64,000 nt of DNA, taken from NCBI RefSeq assembly GCF_016595275.2, contig NZ_JAENIQ020000003.1:248001-312000 (forward strand), in the 5' to 3' direction. Positions 36,387 through 46,889 of the stretch are shown piece after piece (within the stretch, counting starts at the first letter, position 1; every line of letters begins with the position of its first letter). The notes beneath the pieces were generated by a model, which saw nothing but the letters and a program-made list of their open reading frames with translations, did no database searches and was not told the origin of the DNA. The DNA is from Corynebacterium pygosceleis. Lineage in GTDB: Bacteria > Actinomycetota > Actinomycetes > Mycobacteriales > Mycobacteriaceae. A program made the position numbers and the translations under genes.

Positions 36387-36424
36387 AAGAAAGCCCCACC
36401 GCTGATGTGCGGTGGGGCTTTCTT
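36387..36424. terminator. bidirectional terminator between pspC-type gene and tRNA-Arg
   Basis: Perfect 16-bp stem 36387-36402/36409-36424 (AAGAAAGCCCCACCGC) with loop TGATGT. T-rich ends follow in both directions, so it serves the plus-strand PspC gene and the minus-strand tRNA. Confidence 0.9.
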
Positions 36425-36430
36425 CGACTG

Positions 36431-36506
36431 TGGTGCCCCCGACACGAATCGAACGTGCGACCTTTGGTACCGGAAACCAATGCTCTATCCCCTGAGCTAC
36501 GGAGGC
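36431..36506 (-). tRNA. tRNA-Arg(CCG)
   Basis: 76-nt cloverleaf on the minus strand. Acceptor stem GCCTCCG/CGGGGGC, D arm with AGCTCAGGGGATAGAGC, anticodon stem TTGGT/ACCAA around loop TTCCGGT giving anticodon CCG (codon CGG), T arm with GTTCGATTC, and an encoded 3' ACCA. The anticodon reads Arg. In mycobacteria a tRNA-Arg also lies near argS. Confidence 0.95.
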
Positions 36507-36771
36507 GGGGCTGACACGACGTGATCGGGGCGGTGGAACCACCCCGTTGATCGTGCAACGAATACGACTTTAGCACCACGGGGGTGTCAGCCACCAAACG
36601 CCCCGCTGTCGGACGGTGACCGGAGGGAGCACCTGCCACCGGCAGGCGGTGCCTCCCCGTGGAGAGCCGTGCGGAGGGCATCCTGTACGGCACCGGGGAA
36701 ACGCGTCTCCCCGGCCCCGGCTCCGTGTCCCTCAACCGGGTCGGTCGGGTGCACCCCGGCGCGACGGGGGA

Positions 36772-36824
36772 CCGGGGACACCCCGGTGTCGTGGCACCGG
36801 AAAGCGACACCGGGGTGTCCCCGG
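36772..36824 (-). terminator. terminator of the lut operon
   Basis: Perfect 20-bp stem, 36772-36791 against 36805-36824, with a 13-base loop, 43 bases after the lutC stop on the minus strand. Nothing else is seen in the 36507-36866 gap. Confidence 0.75.
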
Positions 36825-36866
36825 TCAGCTGGACCACCCGGTGTCGTATCCCCGGCACGGGGGAGA

Positions 36867-37538
36867 TCAGTCGACGATCACGACGATCAGTGTGCGGGGG
36901 CCGTGGACCCCCTCGACACGGCTCAGCTCGATGTCCGAGGTCGCCGACGGACCGGAGATCATGGTGATCGGCTGGCGACGGTCGAGGCGCTCGACCATCG
37001 CGGGGACACCGTGGACGACGCTGTCCCGGCGCACGATGCAGATGTGGCAGTCGGGTACGAGGGTCAGCGCACGGCGCCCGCATTCGGGGCCGGTCTCGAG
37101 ACAGATCGTGCCGGTCTGCGCCGAGGTGACCCTGCTGTCGGTGACGACGACGTCGACGTCGTTGAGCAGTCGGGGATCGGTGTCGCGGTCGTCGGGTCCG
37201 GCGTCACCGTCGAAACCCGAGAACAGCTCGGCGTCGAGGCCCTCGGCGTAGCGGACCGTGCGGGCACCCCTGTCCCTGAGGATCGAGGTGATGGTGTCGC
37301 CGACCCCGTCCGGTGTGGTCTCCTCGACGATGGCCTTGTAGTCGAGGAGCCTGTCGACCAGGATCTCCTTGAGCTCCGGCCAGTCCATCTCCGGTTCGAG
37401 ATTGTATTCCCGCGGGACCTCGACCGGTCCGGGCGGCGTGTTCGCCAGTTTGTGGGCGTTCCGGATCCGTTTCAGGATCTCCTTCTTCGCGGCCGCGTTC
37501 CTCGCGCGGTCCAGTGCACTGCCGGTGTCGGTGGACAT
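36867..37538 (-). CDS. lutC: LutC, LUD-domain lactate utilisation protein
   Basis: 223 residues, LutC/YkgG (LUD domain) family. The core is the C-terminal two thirds: [41 protein letters not shown], then [24 protein letters not shown], the family GPSxTxDIEx3VxGxHGP signature. Forms the LutABC complex that oxidises L-lactate to pyruvate in B. subtilis. The start codon overlaps the lutB stop (TGATG at 37540-37536), so translation is coupled. Last gene of lutABC, followed by a strong hairpin. Confidence 0.94.
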   Translation of the reverse strand: MSTDTGSALDRARNAAAKKEILKRIRNAHKLANTPPGPVEVPREYNLEPEMDWPELKEILVDRLLDYKAIVEETTPDGVGDTITSILRDRGARTVRYAEGLDAELFSGFDGDAGPDDRDTDPRLLNDVDVVVTDSRVTSAQTGTICLETGPECGRRALTLVPDCHICIVRRDSVVHGVPAMVERLDRRQPITMISGPSATSDIELSRVEGVHGPRTLIVVIVD

Positions 37539-39094
37539 CAGTTCTCCTCTCCGTTCCCGTTACCCGCGGCGGTGTTCCCGGAGCCGGGGATGCCGGTGCG
37601 TCGCGCCTCGGCGAGCAGTTCCCTGGCTTCATCGGTGTCGAACCACTGACGGAAGGACTTCTTCGGTGGGACGCAGGTGTCGCGGACGTCCGTCCATCCC
37701 GCGAGGAAACTCGGCAGGTGCGTGATCCGGCCGTCGAAGCCGCCGAGAATCCGGCCGAGGAAGACCATGTGGGTCGCCGCGTTCCAGATGCGGCGGTTGC
37801 CGAAGGCGAGGCCCATGGCCCCCATGATGACGCCCTCGATCTTCGGCTTGTGTCCCTCGATCTTCTGGTGCCGCAGCTCCAGCAGTGCCGAGGGGATGTC
37901 GATCTTCACGGGGCATGCCTCGTAACAGGCGCCGCACAGTGACGACGCGTAGGGCAGGGAGGCGTTCGGGTCATCGGAGGAGTCGATCCCCGTGAGCTGC
38001 GGGGTGAGAATCGCGCCGATCGGCCCCGGATAGGTCGAACCGTAGGCGTGTCCACCCGCGCGCTCGTAGACGGGGCAGACGTTGAGGCAGGCCGAGCAGC
38101 GGATGCACTTGAGGGCCTCGCGACCGATCTCGTTGGCCAGTGCCGCGGTCCGACCGTTGTCGATGAGCACGATGTGATAGTTCTGCGGTCCATCGCCCTC
38201 GGTGACACCCGACCACAGGGAGGTGTAGGGGTTCATCCGCTCGCCGGTGGAGGACCGGGGGAGCAGCTGCAGGAACACCTCGAAGTCGCGGAAGGTCGGC
38301 AGGAGCTTCTCGATGCCCATGACGCTGATGAGGGTCTCGGGCAGAGTGAGGCACATCCGGCCGTTGCCCTCGGACTCGACGATGGCCACGGTTCCGGTCT
38401 CCGCGACCCCGAAGTTCGCCCCGGAGATGGCGACCTTGGCGCGCATGAACTGTTCCCGGAGGAAGAGTCGCGACGCCTCGGCCAGTTCGGCGGGTTCCGT
38501 GGACAGGGTCTCGTCGGTGGTGGGCATCTCCCGGACGAAGATGTCCCGGATCTCGGCGCGGTTCCGGTGGATCGCCGGAACGAGGATGTGGCTCGGGGTG
38601 TCATGTCCGAGCTGCACGATTAACTCGGCGAGGTCGGTCTCCCGTGCGGAGATCCCCGCCTCGCGGAGCTGGTCGTTCAGGCCGATCTCCATCGTCGCCA
38701 TCGACTTGATCTTGACGACGTTGGTTTCGCCGGTCTGCCTGACCAGATCGGTGACGATGGCGCCGGCCTCGTTGGCGTCCCGCGCCCAGTGGACGTGGCC
38801 GCCCCGGGCGGTCACCGCCTGCTCGAACTGCTCGAGCAGTTCCGGCATCCGCGCCATGACATCACGTTTGATGTGGGAACCGGCCTCGCGGAGGCGTTCC
38901 CAGTCGTCGATCTCGGTGATGACCTGCATCCGCTTGTCGCGGATGGTGTGGGTGGCGTTGTGCAGGTTGCGGCGCTGGGTGGCGTTGTCCAGCTCGGTCA
39001 CCGCCGCCCGGGTGAAACTCTGTGTGCCGCGTAGATGGCCGACGCCCTTCGGGGCGCGGGGCGGCATCTTCGGGGTTCCCAGGAGAGTGGTCAC
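37538..39094 (-). CDS. lutB: LutB, iron-sulfur lactate oxidase subunit
   Basis: 518 residues: an N-terminal LUD domain (to about 300) followed by a two-cluster ferredoxin-like region, [23 protein letters not shown] and [17 protein letters not shown], the 4Fe-4S ligands of LutB/YkgF. Electrons from lactate oxidation pass through these clusters to the respiratory chain. The chosen start is GTG 39094, which overlaps the lutA stop as GTGA and has AAGGAGG 7 bases upstream; the same frame opens 14 codons earlier but inside lutA. Confidence 0.94.
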   Translation of the reverse strand: MTTLLGTPKMPPRAPKGVGHLRGTQSFTRAAVTELDNATQRRNLHNATHTIRDKRMQVITEIDDWERLREAGSHIKRDVMARMPELLEQFEQAVTARGGHVHWARDANEAGAIVTDLVRQTGETNVVKIKSMATMEIGLNDQLREAGISARETDLAELIVQLGHDTPSHILVPAIHRNRAEIRDIFVREMPTTDETLSTEPAELAEASRLFLREQFMRAKVAISGANFGVAETGTVAIVESEGNGRMCLTLPETLISVMGIEKLLPTFRDFEVFLQLLPRSSTGERMNPYTSLWSGVTEGDGPQNYHIVLIDNGRTAALANEIGREALKCIRCSACLNVCPVYERAGGHAYGSTYPGPIGAILTPQLTGIDSSDDPNASLPYASSLCGACYEACPVKIDIPSALLELRHQKIEGHKPKIEGVIMGAMGLAFGNRRIWNAATHMVFLGRILGGFDGRITHLPSFLAGWTDVRDTCVPPKKSFRQWFDTDEARELLAEARRTGIPGSGNTAAGNGNGEEN

Positions 39095-39876
39095 AGCATG
39101 GCCTCCTTCGAGTAGATCGCGGAGTCGGGCTGCCACGGATGCTGCTTCGTGGAGGCGAGGATCTCCGCCATGTGGAGGGCCCGCACACCCGACTGCTGCC
39201 GGGAGAGCGACCCACCGATGTTCATGAGGCAGGATGCGTCACCTGCGGTGACGTACTCCGCTCCGGTGTCACGGATGTTCCGGACCTTGTCCGCGACCAT
39301 GGCCGCCGAGGTGTGGGCGTTCTTCACGGAGAACGTTCCACCGAAGCCGCAGCATTCGTCCGCGTGCGGAAGTTCCACGAGATCGATGCCCTCGACGTTG
39401 CGCAGCAGGCGGAGAGGACGGTCACCGACCTTCAGGAACCGGAGTGAGTGGCACGTCGAGTGATAGGTCACCCGGTGGGGGAAGAAGGCCCCGAGTTGAT
39501 CGACTCCGGCGACGTCGATGAGGAACTCGGACAGGTCGTAGGTCTTGTCGGCGGTCTTCCGGGCGGCGTCCGCCAGTCCCTTTCCGCCGTAGCGCTCGGC
39601 GACGTGCACGTGCTGTTCCCGGACGGCGCCCGTACAGGAACCCGAGGGGGCGACGACGCAGTCGATCGACGGGTCCGAGAACGCGTCGACGTAGTTCTCG
39701 ATCTGGGGCACCGCCTGTCTCTGGTAGCCGGTGTTAACGTGCATCTGGCCGCAGCAGGTCTGCTCCGGGGGAAACACCACCTCGTGTCCGAGGCGTGAGA
39801 TGACCACAGCGGTGGCCTTGACCGCATCCGGGAACATCGCGTCCCCGATGCAGGTGGAGAAGAGAGCGACACGCAT
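39091..39876 (-). CDS. lutA: LutA, cysteine-rich (CCG) lactate oxidase subunit
   Basis: 261 residues with the two CCG domains of LutA/YkgE and heterodisulfide-reductase-type proteins: PPEQTCCGQMHVNTGYQ and PSGSCTGAV in the N-half, HSTCHSLRFLKVGDRPL and ADECCGFGGTFSVKN in the C-half. These cysteines hold a 4Fe-4S cluster. First gene of the coupled lutABC set. ATG 39876 has GAGGAG at 5 bases. A 15-bp palindrome lies about 47 bases upstream. lldP, the matching permease, is 454 bases further upstream on the same strand. Confidence 0.95.
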   Translation of the reverse strand: MRVALFSTCIGDAMFPDAVKATAVVISRLGHEVVFPPEQTCCGQMHVNTGYQRQAVPQIENYVDAFSDPSIDCVVAPSGSCTGAVREQHVHVAERYGGKGLADAARKTADKTYDLSEFLIDVAGVDQLGAFFPHRVTYHSTCHSLRFLKVGDRPLRLLRNVEGIDLVELPHADECCGFGGTFSVKNAHTSAAMVADKVRNIRDTGAEYVTAGDASCLMNIGGSLSRQQSGVRALHMAEILASTKQHPWQPDSAIYSKEAML

Positions 39877-39911
39877 GGGTGCTCCTCGCTGTCGTTGGGC
39901 TGTTTAATTGA

Positions 39912-39937
39912 ATGAAGCCTTGCCTAAACCGTTTAGG
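39912..39937. promoter_or_regulatory. lutA operator region (palindrome CCTAAAC-C-GTTTAGG)
   Basis: Perfect 7-bp arms around one base at 39923-39937. Overlapping it, the minus strand reads TTAGGCAAGGCT, which resembles half of a DtxR box. Either a lactate-responsive regulator (LutR/LldR type) or DtxR could bind; sequence alone does not decide. Confidence 0.4.
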
Positions 39938-40286
39938 GTGAATCTCGTGGCAGGACTGATGGTTACGATGTTACCCCTTCACGCATGTGCCGGGCACCTC
40001 GAACCGAAACGGTTAAATGAATTCATCTTCTGTTTTTCACGGTATTTGACAAAAACATCAATCCGCAGGTGGGAAAGGTGTTTTGGTTCGGTTTTCCGTG
40101 TCTTTCAAGTATTTGTCACTTATGCCTGTTGATTCAGGCCGGTAATGGATCTGTGACAGGTTTTTCCATCTCCGGTACGTCTTTCCTGTTTTGTATTCGC
40201 GGGAATGTGACCACCGTCGAAAAAGCGTCCGGCTTTCCTTCCCCGGTACCCCTGTCGTGGAAACGGGGTGGAGGGATGCGTCCCTT
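39938..40286. other. lldP-lutA intergenic region
   Basis: No gene seen. The region is AT-rich between 40015 and 40210 and contains a short inverted repeat AACCG-AAA-CGGTT (40002-40014). It likely holds the lutA promoter, since a hairpin follows lldP. Confidence 0.5.
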
Positions 40287-40315
40287 CCGGTACACCCCGG
40301 GGTGGGGTGTACCGG
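40287..40315 (-). terminator. hairpin downstream of lldP
   Basis: Perfect 12-bp stem CCGGTACACCCC/GGGGTGTACCGG with a 5-base loop, starting 16 bases after the lldP stop. No U-tract follows on the minus strand. A ten-G run (40314-40323) adjoins it. Confidence 0.5.
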
Positions 40316-40330
40316 GGGGGGGGCCGGGGG

Positions 40331-42019
40331 CTACCCGACTGCCGCGACGAGGAAGCTCAGCACGTTCGTCTGGAGGAACACCAGGCAGCAGACGACGAAG
40401 AGCATGATGATCGACCAGGGGACGACCGCCTTGAAGATGTCGGATTCCTTGGGGCTGGCGGCTTCGTCACCGTCGATCGACACCGCCGTCGCCGCGATGG
40501 CGAGGGACTGCGGCGAGATCATCTTGCCCACGACGCCGCCGGTGGTGTTGGCGGCCAGCATGAGGTCAGGGTTGTAACCTGCGCCTTCAGTGGCGGTGAC
40601 CTGCATCTTTCCGAACAGGGCGTTGGCTGAGGTGTCGGAACCCGTCACCGCGGTGCCGACCCAGCCGAGAGTCGGTGCCAGGAACCCGTAGACGGCACCG
40701 AGGGAGGCGACGAACTGACCGATCGCGACGGTCTGTCCGGAGAAGTTCATCACGTAGGCCAGCGCCAGGACGGCGGCGATGGTCAGGGCGGCCCACCGCA
40801 TCTTCACCATGCAGTGACCCATCGCCGCGAAGGCCCCGGCGAACGTGATCCGGTACCTGCCGTTCTCGTTGAAGATCGAGTACAGGAGGGTGACGACGAG
40901 TCCGGAGATCAACAGAAGTGTGCCCGGGTTGGAGAGCCAGGCGAAGGTGTAGGCGGACTTCACCGGTGAACCGTCCGCGGTGACGAGCCTGTCGGAGAGC
41001 AGCGGCCAGTCGATGGTGACCGAGGCGGAGCTCAGTGCGTCGGGGATGGTCCGGCCGAGGTTCGCGACACCGAAGATCAACGTCACGACGGCGTAGGGCA
41101 TGAGTGCCATCCAGACGCGCCGGGCGGGCAGCTCCTCGGCGGCACGGACTTCGCCGACACCGAGACGTTCCCGCATGGCGGGCACCCCGCGCGGGGTCCA
41201 GAAGCGGAGGAACGCGACGGCGACACCGAGGGAGAAGATGCACGCGACGATGTCCGTGAGCTGGTAGGCGAAGAAATTGGACGTCGCCCACTGGGCGATG
41301 CCGAAGGAGAAACCGATGATGATGGCGGGGAGCCAGGCGTCACGGATGCCCCGGACGCCGTCGAGGATGAACAGGAGGATGAGCGGCACGAAGAACGCCA
41401 GGAACGGTGCCTGGTGACCGACGATCGCGGCGATGTTCTCCGTCTGTTCGGTGGTCCTCCCCGCGACCGCTCCGGCGGTGGTGATCGGGATCGCGACGGC
41501 ACCGAAGGCGACCGGTGCGGTGTTGGCGAGAAGGACGACGACCGCCGCTTTCAGCGGTTTCACGCCGAGGGCGAGGATCATGGTCGCGGTGATCGCCACG
41601 GGGGCCCCGAAGCCCGCCAGTGCCTCGAGGAGTCCACCGAAGCAGAACGCGATGAGTATCGCCTGGATCCGGATGTCACCCGACCCCAGGCGGTCGAATG
41701 TCCTCCGGAGATCCTCGAATCGCCCGGAGACGACCGTGACCTCGTAGAACCACAGGGCCATGACGATGACCCAGACGATCGGGAAGAGGCCGAAAACGCC
41801 GCCCCGGAACGCGGAGGCCACGGCCAGGAGCACCGGCATCTTGAATCCGAGGACCGCGACGAGCAGTGAGGCCGCCAGGGCGACGAGTGCGGCGTTGTGG
41901 GCCCGGGCCTTGACGAATATCAGCATCGCGAAGAACGTCAGGAGCGGAATGGTCGCGACGGCCGCCGAGAGGCCGAGGCTTCCTCCCACCGCATTGGTCA
42001 GGATGGTGAAATCCCTCAT
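40331..42019 (-). CDS. lldP: L-lactate permease LldP
   Basis: 562-residue lactate permease family protein with about 13 membrane helices. Recognisable blocks are KMPVLLAVASAFRGGVFGLFP, FGGLLEALAGFGAPVAITA (family signature) and GWVGTAVTGSDTSANALFGKMQV near the C-terminus. It imports L-lactate (also glycolate) with protons. The start ATG 42019 has AAGGAGG at 5 bases. It feeds lutABC downstream on the same strand; the intervening hairpin suggests partial read-through or separate promoters. Confidence 0.95.
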   Translation of the reverse strand: MRDFTILTNAVGGSLGLSAAVATIPLLTFFAMLIFVKARAHNAALVALAASLLVAVLGFKMPVLLAVASAFRGGVFGLFPIVWVIVMALWFYEVTVVSGRFEDLRRTFDRLGSGDIRIQAILIAFCFGGLLEALAGFGAPVAITATMILALGVKPLKAAVVVLLANTAPVAFGAVAIPITTAGAVAGRTTEQTENIAAIVGHQAPFLAFFVPLILLFILDGVRGIRDAWLPAIIIGFSFGIAQWATSNFFAYQLTDIVACIFSLGVAVAFLRFWTPRGVPAMRERLGVGEVRAAEELPARRVWMALMPYAVVTLIFGVANLGRTIPDALSSASVTIDWPLLSDRLVTADGSPVKSAYTFAWLSNPGTLLLISGLVVTLLYSIFNENGRYRITFAGAFAAMGHCMVKMRWAALTIAAVLALAYVMNFSGQTVAIGQFVASLGAVYGFLAPTLGWVGTAVTGSDTSANALFGKMQVTATEGAGYNPDLMLAANTTGGVVGKMISPQSLAIAATAVSIDGDEAASPKESDIFKAVVPWSIIMLFVVCCLVFLQTNVLSFLVAAVG

Positions 42020-42830
42020 CGGGACCTCCTTGTTGTCGTCGTGGTTACGTGACGGGCCGGGATGCGGAATCGATCAAGCCCGTGGAGCGGGGCTCCGTCA
42101 CGGTGTGTTCATTTCGAATCTTATGGGGGTGCTCCCGTCGATTCCGGGGAATCGGAGGGAAAATTGTGTCGAATCAGAAATTCTCCTTCCCTCTGATGTC
42201 TGTGTCGGGGGAGTGTCGCGGCGCCCGGTGCTGCATCTGTGCACTGAGATCACTTATCGAAGCGTGTTCGCGTGCCCTGCTTCGGAGGCGGGGGAGTGTG
42301 CGCGACCGTGAACCCCCGGGGGTGATTTGGGTGGGTGGAGCGATGACGTGCATCTTTTTGGCGGTCTAATGAAAGGGGTGGGGTCCGGTCGTCGGTGTGT
42401 CCGGCCGGTCCCGGCCCGGGGTCGGGAGCGGGTTGGATGAAAGTACCTTCCGGGGAGGGCTTGAAGTTAACTGCGTTACACTCGTGGAGTTTGCCGGTTG
42501 CACGGGGGTGATAACGGGTGCTTAACGTGTACTCAGCGTGTGTGAAAGCTGTGAATATTCCGCCCTCGACACCTCTTTTTAGGGGGTGTTAAACCGCCTT
42601 TTTCGCGTCCGGTGACGGACCTGTCGGTCGTTTGTCGTTGTTTTGACACCCCCTGTGGGTGCGTCAGGTGACAGCTGTGTGCCGTTGCGTCGCCGGTGCG
42701 TCGGCCGTTGCGCCGCCCGGACGCGCGGCCCCGTTCCCCGCCCCTCCGGCGGTCTCCGGCGTCCGGTTCCCCTTCCGGTGGCTCCGGTGGTGGGTGGATG
42801 ATGGTGCGTCGATGGTGCGGAGTGGACTGA
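42020..42830. other. divergent lldP/argS intergenic region
   Basis: No gene supported over about 800 bases. A TAAGAT (minus strand, 42123-42118) is a possible lldP -10 box. A short hairpin ACACCTC/GGGGTGT lies near 42570-42588. The stretch 42100-42620 is AT-richer than coding DNA, typical of promoter regions here. Confidence 0.4.
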
Positions 42831-42844
42831 TAGCATGACTGACC
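42831..42844 (+). promoter_or_regulatory. -10 box for leaderless argS mRNA
   Basis: TAGCAT at 42831-42836 lies 8 bases before GTG 42845; no Shine-Dalgarno precedes the start. Confidence 0.5.
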
Positions 42845-44497
42845 GTGACTCCATCAGATCTCGCCGCCCTCATAAAGACCACGGCCACCGACGTGCTGGA
42901 CGCCCGTGGCCTCGACTCCTCACTGCTTCCCGAGCAGATCACCGTCGAGCGTCCGCGCAATCCCGAGCACGGTGATTACGCCACGAACGTGGCGATGCAG
43001 ACGGCGAAGAAGGTGGGGACGAACCCGCGGGAGTTCGCCACCTGGCTCGTCGCCGCGCTCGTCGAGTCGGACGCGATCGATGAAGCCGACGTCGCGGGCC
43101 CCGGCTTCATCAACATCCGTCTCGCCGCTGACGCGCAGGGCAGGATCGTCGAGGAGATCCTCGCCGCGGGGGAGAACTACGGTAACGGCGACATCGTCGC
43201 CGGGCGTCGCATCAACCTCGAATTCGTCTCCGCCAACCCGACCGGCCCCATTCACCTCGGTGGTACCCGCTGGGCCGCGGTCGGAGACTCACTGGGGAGG
43301 GTCCTCACGGCCTGTGGCGCCACCGTCACCCGCGAGTACTACTTCAATGACCACGGCACCCAGATCGACCGCTTCGCCCGTTCCCTCGTCGCCGCGGCCA
43401 AGGGGGAACCCACCCCCGAGGACGGATACGGCGGTGCCTACATCACCGAGATCGCGGACGCCGTGAAGAAGGAGGTCCCGGGAATCCTCGAACAGGATCC
43501 CGCCACCGTGCAGGAGACCTTCCGCGCCCACGGAGTGGAGATGATGTTCGCCCACATCAAGAGCTCGCTCCACGAGTTCGGCACCGACTTCGACGTTTTC
43601 TTCCACGAGAACTCCCTGTTCGACTCCGGTGCCGTGTCACGGGCCGTCGAGATGCTCAAGGAGAACGGCAACCTCTACGAGGCGGACGGTGCCTGGTGGC
43701 TCAGGTCCTCCGCCTTCGGGGACGACAAGGACCGCGTCGTCATCAAATCGGACGGTGACGCCGCCTACATCGCCGGTGACATCGCCTACGTGGTGGACAA
43801 GATCGAGCGCGGACACGATCTGTGCATCTACATGCTGGGCGCCGACCACCACGGGTACATCGCCCGGCTCAAGGCCTCCGCGGCGGCACTCGGATACGAT
43901 CCGGACAGTGTCGAGGTGATGATCGGCCAGATGGTCAGCCTGGTCAAGGACGGCGAGGTGAAGAAGATGTCCAAACGCGCGGGCACCGTCATCACCCTCG
44001 ACGATCTCGTCGAGGCCATCGGCGTCGACGCCGCCCGCTACGCCCTGATCCGTTCCTCCGTCGATTCCACCCTCGACATCGACATGGACCTCTGGTCGTC
44101 CCAGTCGAGCGACAATCCCGTCTACTACGTCCAGTACGGACACGCCCGACTCTGCTCCATCGCGAGGAAGGCCGCGGAGCTCGGCGTCGGGTACACCGGA
44201 GCCGATCTCTCCCTGCTGACCGAACCCCGGGAAGGTGACCTGATCCGTACCCTCGGGGAGTTCCCGGCCGTGGTCACCGCTGCGGCGGAACTCCGTGAAC
44301 CCCACCGCGTCGCCCGCTACGCGGAGCAGCTCGCGGGAACCTTCCACCGTTTCTACGACACCTGCCAGATCCTGCCGCGTGGTGGAGAGGAGACGGAGCC
44401 CGTGCATGCCGCCCGACTCGCACTCGCCGCCGCCACCCGTCAGACCGTCGCCAACGCACTGCGGCTCGTCGGCGTCACGGCACCGGAGCGGATGTAG
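42845..44497 (+). CDS. argS: arginyl-tRNA synthetase
   Basis: 550-residue class I synthetase charging tRNA-Arg. The N-terminal Add-1 domain (1 to about 110) precedes the Rossmann core with the HIGH-like motif [12 protein letters not shown] and, in the second half, [16 protein letters not shown], the KMSKS loop. The C-terminal helical anticodon-binding domain contains [19 protein letters not shown] and ends VTAPERM. Length is standard. It starts with GTG 42845 and is followed directly by lysA, whose ATG is the next base after the TAG stop, as in the argS-lysA operon of C. glutamicum. Confidence 0.97.
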   Translation: MTPSDLAALIKTTATDVLDARGLDSSLLPEQITVERPRNPEHGDYATNVAMQTAKKVGTNPREFATWLVAALVESDAIDEADVAGPGFINIRLAADAQGRIVEEILAAGENYGNGDIVAGRRINLEFVSANPTGPIHLGGTRWAAVGDSLGRVLTACGATVTREYYFNDHGTQIDRFARSLVAAAKGEPTPEDGYGGAYITEIADAVKKEVPGILEQDPATVQETFRAHGVEMMFAHIKSSLHEFGTDFDVFFHENSLFDSGAVSRAVEMLKENGNLYEADGAWWLRSSAFGDDKDRVVIKSDGDAAYIAGDIAYVVDKIERGHDLCIYMLGADHHGYIARLKASAAALGYDPDSVEVMIGQMVSLVKDGEVKKMSKRAGTVITLDDLVEAIGVDAARYALIRSSVDSTLDIDMDLWSSQSSDNPVYYVQYGHARLCSIARKAAELGVGYTGADLSLLTEPREGDLIRTLGEFPAVVTAAAELREPHRVARYAEQLAGTFHRFYDTCQILPRGGEETEPVHAARLALAAATRQTVANALRLVGVTAPERM

Positions 44498-45976
44498 ATG
44501 AACCGCCGGACCGAACCTTCGCTCGAACGCCGCGCCATCGCGGGAATCTCCGACGGCGGATTCGACTCCGTCGAGAAGCGTGCCGCGGCATCGGCATCGT
44601 CGACCCCCGCCACCTCCGCGCTCGCCGACAGCTTCAACGGGTTACCCGGACACGTCTGGCCGCGGAACGCCCGACGCCAGGATGACGGTGTCGTGACCGT
44701 CGCGGGCGTCCCACTCCCGGAGATCGCGGAAACCTACGGTACGCCCGTGTTCGTCGTCGACGAGGACGACTTCCGTTCCCGGTGCCGCGACATGGCCGAG
44801 GCCTTCGGCGGCGGGCACAACGTCCACTACGCCTCCAAGGCGTTCCTCACCCGCACGATCGCCCGTTGGATCGATGAAGAGGGGCTCTCCCTCGACGTCG
44901 CGTCCCTGGGGGAACTGCAGGTGGCACTGGCCGCCGGGTTCCCGGCGTCCCGCATCACCGTGCACGGCAACAACAAGACCGACACGCTCCTCCGAGCGAG
45001 TGTCACAGCCGGTGTCGGACACGTCGTCCTCGACTGCGCCGAGGAGATCGGCCGACTCTCCGCCATCGCGGTGGAGGAGGGTGTCGTCCAGGAGGTCCTC
45101 GTCCGGGTCAAGCCGGGTATCGAGGCGCACACCCACGAATTCATCGCGACCAGCCACGAGGACCAGAAGTTCGGGTTCTCCCTGGCCTCCGGCTCCGCGC
45201 ACGCCGCATGCCTCGCCGCCGTCGACGCGGAAAACCTGAAACTGGTCGGGCTCCACTGCCATGTCGGTTCACAGGTCTTCGACGCCCAGGGGTTCTCCCT
45301 CGCCGCGGAGCGCCTGCTCGGTCTGATGGGGGAGCTGAAGCGCGACCTCGATCCGGAGGACGCATCCGCGGCGGTGTCGATCCTCGACCTCGGCGGCGGA
45401 TACGGCATCGCCTACACGGAGGGACAGGACCCGCTCGACGTCCCGGAGGTCGCCGCGACCCTGCTGCGGGAGGTCACCACGCACGCCGAGTCCCTGGGAC
45501 TCACCCCTCCGGAGCTGCTCGTCGAACCCGGTCGTGCGATCGCCGGCCCGTCAACGGTGACCGTCTACACGGTCGGTACCGTCAAGGACGTCCACACCGC
45601 CCAGGACTCCACCCGTCGCTACCTCTCCGTCGACGGGGGAATGAGCGACAACATCCGTCCCGCGCTCTACCAGGCGGAATACGAGGGGCGGGTGGTCAAC
45701 CGTTTCGTCGACGGTGAGGGCATCTCGACCAGGGTCGTCGGTTCCCACTGTGAATCCGGGGACATCCTCCTCAGTGACGTCATCTACCCGGACGACATCA
45801 CCGCCGGGGATCTGCTCGCGATCGCCGGAACCGGTGCGTACTGCTACGCGATGAGTTCCCGGTACAACATGTTCACCCGCCCGGCCGTCGTCACGGTCCG
45901 CGCGGGGCGAACCCGACTCATGCTGCGCCGGGAGACCCTCGACGACCTGCTGTCCCTCGAGGACGGGCAGTTCTGA
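44498..45976 (+). CDS. lysA: diaminopimelate decarboxylase
   Basis: 492-residue PLP enzyme making L-lysine from meso-diaminopimelate, last step of the pathway. Motifs: HYASKAFLT (PLP lysine), [42 protein letters not shown] and GSHCESGD (active-site Cys). The part from [21 protein letters not shown] onward matches corynebacterial LysA; about 45 extra Ser/Ala/Arg-rich residues precede it. No later start codon fits, so the extension seems real. Translation is coupled to argS (TAGATG). Confidence 0.96.
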   Translation: MNRRTEPSLERRAIAGISDGGFDSVEKRAAASASSTPATSALADSFNGLPGHVWPRNARRQDDGVVTVAGVPLPEIAETYGTPVFVVDEDDFRSRCRDMAEAFGGGHNVHYASKAFLTRTIARWIDEEGLSLDVASLGELQVALAAGFPASRITVHGNNKTDTLLRASVTAGVGHVVLDCAEEIGRLSAIAVEEGVVQEVLVRVKPGIEAHTHEFIATSHEDQKFGFSLASGSAHAACLAAVDAENLKLVGLHCHVGSQVFDAQGFSLAAERLLGLMGELKRDLDPEDASAAVSILDLGGGYGIAYTEGQDPLDVPEVAATLLREVTTHAESLGLTPPELLVEPGRAIAGPSTVTVYTVGTVKDVHTAQDSTRRYLSVDGGMSDNIRPALYQAEYEGRVVNRFVDGEGISTRVVGSHCESGDILLSDVIYPDDITAGDLLAIAGTGAYCYAMSSRYNMFTRPAVVTVRAGRTRLMLRRETLDDLLSLEDGQF

Positions 45977-46147
45977 CGCACCTTCCGTTGTTGTCCGCGG
46001 GAGGGCGGTTACGTAAACTGACCGGGCACCGCCGTTGTTTTCCGGGGGAGATTGTCCTCCGTGAACCGGCCGACCGCGGATACGGAGCGGTTTGTGCGGA
46101 TAGATTTAGTACATAGTCCACGGAAACAGAAGAAAGTGGTTATCTCC

Positions 46148-46636
46148 ATGACGACACCGAACAACCCCGGAAACAACGTCCCCTCCGGTGACGGCTACCC
46201 GCAGCAGGGCGCAGCCTACGGCGGATACCCCGCAGCTTCCTCCGCCCCCGCGAAGAACGCCATCGCACCGTGGGCTCTGGGGGTCTCCATCTTCGCCATC
46301 GTGCTCTGCTGGGTTCCGCTGCTCAACTGGCTCCTGGCACTCGCGGGCATCGTGCTGGGCGTCATCGGCATCGTCAAGGCCGGGAAGATCGTCAGCGCCA
46401 AGAACGGGAAGGGCATGTCCATCGCGGCCGTCGTGATCTCCGTCGTGGCCATCGTCGCGAGCATCGTTCTCGGAATGCTCGTCTTCAAGGCGGCCGAGGA
46501 ATTCGTCGGTGAGGAGAACCTCCAGCGGATCCAGGAGTGCAACGCCCTCCCGACCGCCGAGGAGCGCGATGAGTGCATCGAGAAGATCGGAAACGAGATC
46601 TTCGAGGAAGAGAACGCCACGACGTCCACGAACTGA
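46148..46636 (+). CDS. DUF4190 membrane protein
   Basis: 162 residues. A Gly/Tyr/Pro/Gln-rich cytoplasmic N-terminus (SGDGYPQQGAAYGGYPAAS) precedes two membrane helices of the DUF4190 type (APWALGVSIFAIVLCWVPLLNWLLALAGIVLGVIGIV split by a short turn; then MSIAAVVISVVAIVASIVLGML) and an acidic C-terminal tail (TAEERDECIEKIGNEIFEEE). Common in actinobacteria, role unknown. Start ATG 46148; the upstream open frame lacks support. Closed by a strong terminator. Confidence 0.85.
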   Translation: MTTPNNPGNNVPSGDGYPQQGAAYGGYPAASSAPAKNAIAPWALGVSIFAIVLCWVPLLNWLLALAGIVLGVIGIVKAGKIVSAKNGKGMSIAAVVISVVAIVASIVLGMLVFKAAEEFVGEENLQRIQECNALPTAEERDECIEKIGNEIFEEENATTSTN

Positions 46637-46697
46637 GTGCCGCGGGAGGTGCCATCCCCGGTCGGAAACCAGATCTGACGGCCGGGGCGGTGTCACA

Positions 46698-46743
46698 CAG
46701 AAACCCGGGCGGAACCTTTCACCGGTTCCCGCCCGGGTTTCTG
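46698..46743 (+). terminator. terminator of the DUF4190 gene
   Basis: Stem of about 19 bp (CAGAAACCCGGGC arms, one bulged base) ending in GGGTTTCTG, about 60 bases after the stop codon. Confidence 0.85.
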
Positions 46744-46889
46744 CGTGTCCGGCACGGACACCGGTCCCGGATTCTCCCGGATGCAACGGACAGGTCACCG
46801 GCGGCGACCTGTCCCCCGGGGAGACCGGGGGAAGTGCCCGGGACGGGTCTCGTGGGCCCTGTACCGGCAGACTCTGGACCCGACGGAAA

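Noticed and set aside
36431..36506. tRNA-Arg as an attachment site for an island
   Set aside because: No repeated tRNA 3' end was noticed nearby and no integrase gene is present, so the lut and SNF2 regions cannot be tied to integration here.
39908..40407. Plus-strand frames in the lldP-lutA gap
   Set aside because: AT-rich, Cys/Phe-rich products with no ribosome site, crossing promoter DNA and the end of lldP.
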